A DNA stretch of 64,000 bases from JAGREO01 sp020446285 (lineage in GTDB: Bacteria > Pseudomonadota > Alphaproteobacteria > Geminicoccales > Geminicoccaceae): NCBI GenBank assembly GCA_041398005.1, contig JAWKVP010000003.1, positions 310,001 to 374,000 on the forward strand. The letters run 5' to 3'. A program made the translations under genes and the position numbers. Under the pieces are notes generated by a model, which was not told where the DNA came from, made no database searches, and saw only the letters and a list, made by a program, of their open reading frames with translations. Below are positions 61,404-64,000 of the stretch, in pieces (the stretch's first letter is position 1; each line of letters opens with the position of its first letter).

Positions 61404-64000
61404 GGTATGGAATCCATCTGCAACGGTGGCGGCAGCAGTGCCGGCGGAGTGCCGGCGTTCGCGTCCGATGCGGGCCGGTCGAGAATCCTTGCTGCAAGCC
61501 GACCGGGTACGCCAATGGCATGAAGCGGTGGATCGAGGTCGAGACGGATATCCGCGATCCAGGCCGGAAGGTCGAGACGCGCCTGAAAACCGACCGTTTC
61601 CCCCGTCCCGAGGTCGGGGCCCATGCCGCCCGACGGACCGGCATCGATACCGGGCGGCAGCATGAACGAGCCGTCGATGCTCTCGAACATGCCGCGTTCG
61701 ACAGCAATGTCGCCACCGAGTGAGAGAAAGGCCGGATACGGATCCGCTCCCGCCGGCAGCGCCATCCTGCCGGCGCTGACGGACATCGTGCCGGTGCCAG
61801 CCAGCGTGGCGAGGATGCGCGGCACGGTCGCACCCGTTCCGCGCAGGTCGAGTTCGAGATCGAGCGGACCGGAGAGACCACCTTCCACCCCGAGCGACGC
61901 CAGCAGCGCCCCGCTCTCGACCGCCCCCATGGTCAGTCGCAGATCCAGTTCGGGCGGGACATAGGCCGAGCGGATGACGACATGGCCTCCGCCGAGCGTG
62001 AATTCGAGTGGAAGCAGCGCCACGGAGTCCGCGCTGAGGCGAAGATCACCGCTGGCCAGATCGGCGCCGTCGGGTCCGATGGCCGAGAATGCCAGTTCCA
62101 CCGGCCGCCGGAACGGCCAGTCCCATTGCAGCCGCTGTTTCGGCCAGGCGCCGATCCAGCGGTCGAGCGGTCCCGGAATGAGGCCGAGCGCCGGCGCCAG
62201 CCAGCGATAGAAGGATGCAGCCGTACCGAGATCGAGGTTGCGCGCCTCGATCGAGCCCCGCGCCGCATCGCCGGCCGGCAGCGCCAGCTCGCCCTCGAGT
62301 GCGATGTCGCCGAGATGAAGCGATGCCCGGCCGGCCGGCGGATCCGCCTGCGTGCCGTTCCAGACGAAATCGAGCCGCGCATCGCCAGCAAGCGCCGGAT
62401 TGTCGAGAATGAGCGCGCCGAGCTGGGCGAGAACGTGTCCCTCGCTGCCGGCAAGGAGTTCACCCTCCAGATCGAAGGCTTCGGGCAATCCGCCGGCGAT
62501 GAACCGGCCCTCGATATTGTCCCCCTCCACCGTTGAGGAGAGATTCAGGCGTCCGGCGGAACCTTCCATGCGCGCGTCGAGACGGAGCGGACCCAGAAGC
62601 GACATGACGAGGGGCGCGTCATAGCCGAGATCGCGCAGGAGACGCGCCGGCGAGGCGATGGCGACGGATCCGTCGAGCTCGATCACCGAAAGGTCGAGAT
62701 CCATCACCCCGGAGAGATGCGCCGTCGCATCGAGCGCGTCGCCGATGGCCAGCTCCTCGATGATGAGCCCGCCATCGCGCACCCTGCTCTTGACGGTGAT
62801 ACCCTGCAGGCGGAACCGCCCGACATTCGCCCTGTCGATGATCAGGTCGAGCGCATGATCGAACTCGGCAAGCCACTGCCGGAATCCGTCGAGTCCGCCG
62901 AGCCCCGTGGTCCCGTCATCCTCGCCGCGAGGAAACAGGGCGCCCGTGTCCAGCCGGTCGATGCGAAGGCTCGCGGCGAGCTGCGGCCTCTCGCCGTCGA
63001 CCAGCATGAATCCGCCCTCGATCTCCGATCCGTCGAGGCGCAGCCGCATCTCCGTCAGCCCGGCGCGCGCGGGACCGATCGAGACATTCGCGTCGAGCGC
63101 CATGCCGTCGATGGCGTCGACCGGCACGAACCGCACGCCCGGCACCAGCGCCTCACGAATGCCCGGCAGGTCCTCGGTGGTCATGCTCAGGCTGCCATCG
63201 AGGCGGATCCCGTCGCTGGAACCGGCGATATCGCCGCTCAGGCTGAAATCGCCGCTTCCCGGAAGAATGGCCCGCAGCGTTTCGAGGCGTCCGCCACCAT
63301 CGCCGTCGAGCGTGACCTGGGTTTGCACACGGCGGAATTCGAGACCGCGAAAGGTCAGCCTGTCGACGGCCGCGCGCACATTGGCGGTCAGTCCGGCCGG
63401 TGGCTCGAACGTCAGGATTCGTCGCCACTGCCACGGGTCGGAGGCGTCCCCCAAATCCAGATTCGCGAAGGAGACGGAAGCTTCGACCGCCGGCTTTTCT
63501 CCCGGACCGCCCGGCCCAAGGGTCAGATCAACCGCCGCCTCGACTCCGCCCGCAGTCGCCCGGCCGCCGGTGATCTTGGCATAGTCCGCAGTGATCTCGA
63601 GTTCGCCCGCCAGATCGATATCCTGCAGCCGAACGAGATCCGCCAGCCTTCCAGCACCAAGGAGACCGGCGAGATCCGCGAGCGCTGCCGGCGAACCCTC
63701 GATCTCACCGGAAAAGAGCGGGAATGCCGGACCCGCAGTGGCCTGACCACGCCAGCCGAAGCGATGCCCGGAAGAGCGCCACTCGCCCTCGACAGCCGCG
63801 GGCCGACCGGCCCGCGGCTCGCTCGTCACGAGCCCGAGAGAGAAGTCGCGTCCCTCCATCCTGCCGGAAAGCGCAAAGCCGTGTGCGGCGGTTTCGGGGT
63901 CGATCGAGAATTCGCCGGCGATCGCATCGATCCGCTTCTCGCCGCCATCCTCGGCGACGATGTCGATCCTGCCGTCGACCACGCTCAGCCGGGCGAAGGC
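61400..64000 (-). CDS. AsmA/YhdP-like protein (truncated by window)
   Basis: A large protein whose reading frame runs off the right edge; at least 860 residues are visible and the N-terminus is outside the window. The repetitive beta-strand pattern, with many LDLxxGx and GxxLxL-type segments and the C-terminal AsmA-like region (ILATLAGTGTMSVSAGRMALP), matches the DUF3971/AsmA-like group of bridge proteins linked to lipid transport between the membranes. The C-terminal tail is Pro- and Leu-rich. It overlaps the OYE gene. Confidence 0.75.
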   Translation of the reverse strand, partial: AFARLSVVDGRIDIVAEDGGEKRIDAIAGEFSIDPETAAHGFALSGRMEGRDFSLGLVTSEPRAGRPAAVEGEWRSSGHRFGWRGQATAGPAFPLFSGEIEGSPAALADLAGLLGAGRLADLVRLQDIDLAGELEITADYAKITGGRATAGGVEAAVDLTLGPGGPGEKPAVEASVSFANLDLGDASDPWQWRRILTFEPPAGLTANVRAAVDRLTFRGLEFRRVQTQVTLDGDGGGRLETLRAILPGSGDFSLSGDIAGSSDGIRLDGSLSMTTEDLPGIREALVPGVRFVPVDAIDGMALDANVSIGPARAGLTEMRLRLDGSEIEGGFMLVDGERPQLAASLRIDRLDTGALFPRGEDDGTTGLGGLDGFRQWLAEFDHALDLIIDRANVGRFRLQGITVKSRVRDGGLIIEELAIGDALDATAHLSGVMDLDLSVIELDGSVAIASPARLLRDLGYDAPLVMSLLGPLRLDARMEGSAGRLNLSSTVEGDNIEGRFIAGGLPEAFDLEGELLAGSEGHVLAQLGALILDNPALAGDARLDFVWNGTQADPPAGRASLHLGDIALEGELALPAGDAARGSIEARNLDLGTAASFYRWLAPALGLIPGPLDRWIGAWPKQRLQWDWPFRRPVELAFSAIGPDGADLASGDLRLSADSVALLPLEFTLGGGHVVIRSAYVPPELDLRLTMGAVESGALLASLGVEGGLSGPLDLELDLRGTGATVPRILATLAGTGTMSVSAGRMALPAGADPYPAFLSLGGDIAVERGMFESIDGSFMLPPGIDAGPSGGMGPDLGTGETVGFQARLDLPAWIADIRLDLDPPLHAIGVPGRLAARILDRPASDANAGTPPALLPPPLQMDSIP

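Noticed and set aside
1..64000. CRISPR array or cas operon
   Set aside because: No regularly spaced repeats were found; the Cas4-like nuclease at 935-1804 belongs to the phage recombination block.

Overview
The window is GC-rich chromosomal DNA from an alphaproteobacterium. Class markers include the DUF3576-leuS-lptE-holA block, a Rhodobacter-type porin, a SUV3-like helicase beside an S4-domain gene, the rplS-trmD-rimM-rpsP-ffh cluster, a PruR/DcpA pterin-signalling pair, and phage-borne GapR-like and MmcB-like proteins. The genus cannot be fixed from the sequence alone; a Rhodospirillales-like or marine alphaproteobacterium is a reasonable guess.

Positions 1-7580 are the right end of an integrated phage-like element. 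It carries a cI-like repressor, a tight run of overlapping recombination genes (Fe-S RecB/Cas4-type nuclease, putative single-strand annealing protein, Rad50/SbcC-like ATPase, a small Cys-containing protein, a GapR/DUF2312 protein, an MmcB-like nuclease and a small acidic protein), an excisionase and a tyrosine integrase. It ends at a 50-nt fragment matching the 3' half of a tRNA-Val(CAC), taken to be the attachment site. The rest of the element and the intact tRNA should lie to the left of the window.

From 7581 to 64000 the genes look like host chromosome. Roughly 7.7-16.8 kb holds NAD synthetase, the pruR-dcpA c-di-GMP pair, purQL and bolA-grxD-MOSC. Roughly 16.8-25.5 kb holds a polysaccharide flippase, a sulfotransferase, a PLP aminotransferase, an MFS transporter, a HyuA-like protein and a SAF-domain dehydrogenase. 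Roughly 25.5-33 kb is a polyamine and amino acid region: gamma-glutamylputrescine synthetase, gamma-glutamyl-GABA hydrolase, a polyamine aminotransferase and two tandem SLC13 carriers, with a 14-bp-arm palindrome upstream of puuA. Two orphan oligopeptide ABC permeases follow, then holA, lptE, leuS and a DUF3576 lipoprotein.

Roughly 40-45 kb holds two outer-membrane proteins, a JmjC-type oxygenase, YggS and a cytochrome c. Roughly 45-55 kb is a long minus-strand housekeeping run (S4 protein, SUV3-like helicase, MFS, gph, leuC, rplS, trmD, rimM, rpsP, ffh). Roughly 55-64 kb holds a thioesterase, a GGDEF cyclase, and an unusual three-gene exported operon: a formylglycine-generating-enzyme fold without the catalytic cysteines, an SH3-BMP binding protein and a GH16 glycosidase. 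That operon has a clear promoter and faces the GGDEF gene across a shared hairpin. An OYE-family reductase coupled to a truncated AsmA-like gene closes the window.

The two regions most worth following up are the phage recombination module and the FGE-like/BMP/GH16 operon.
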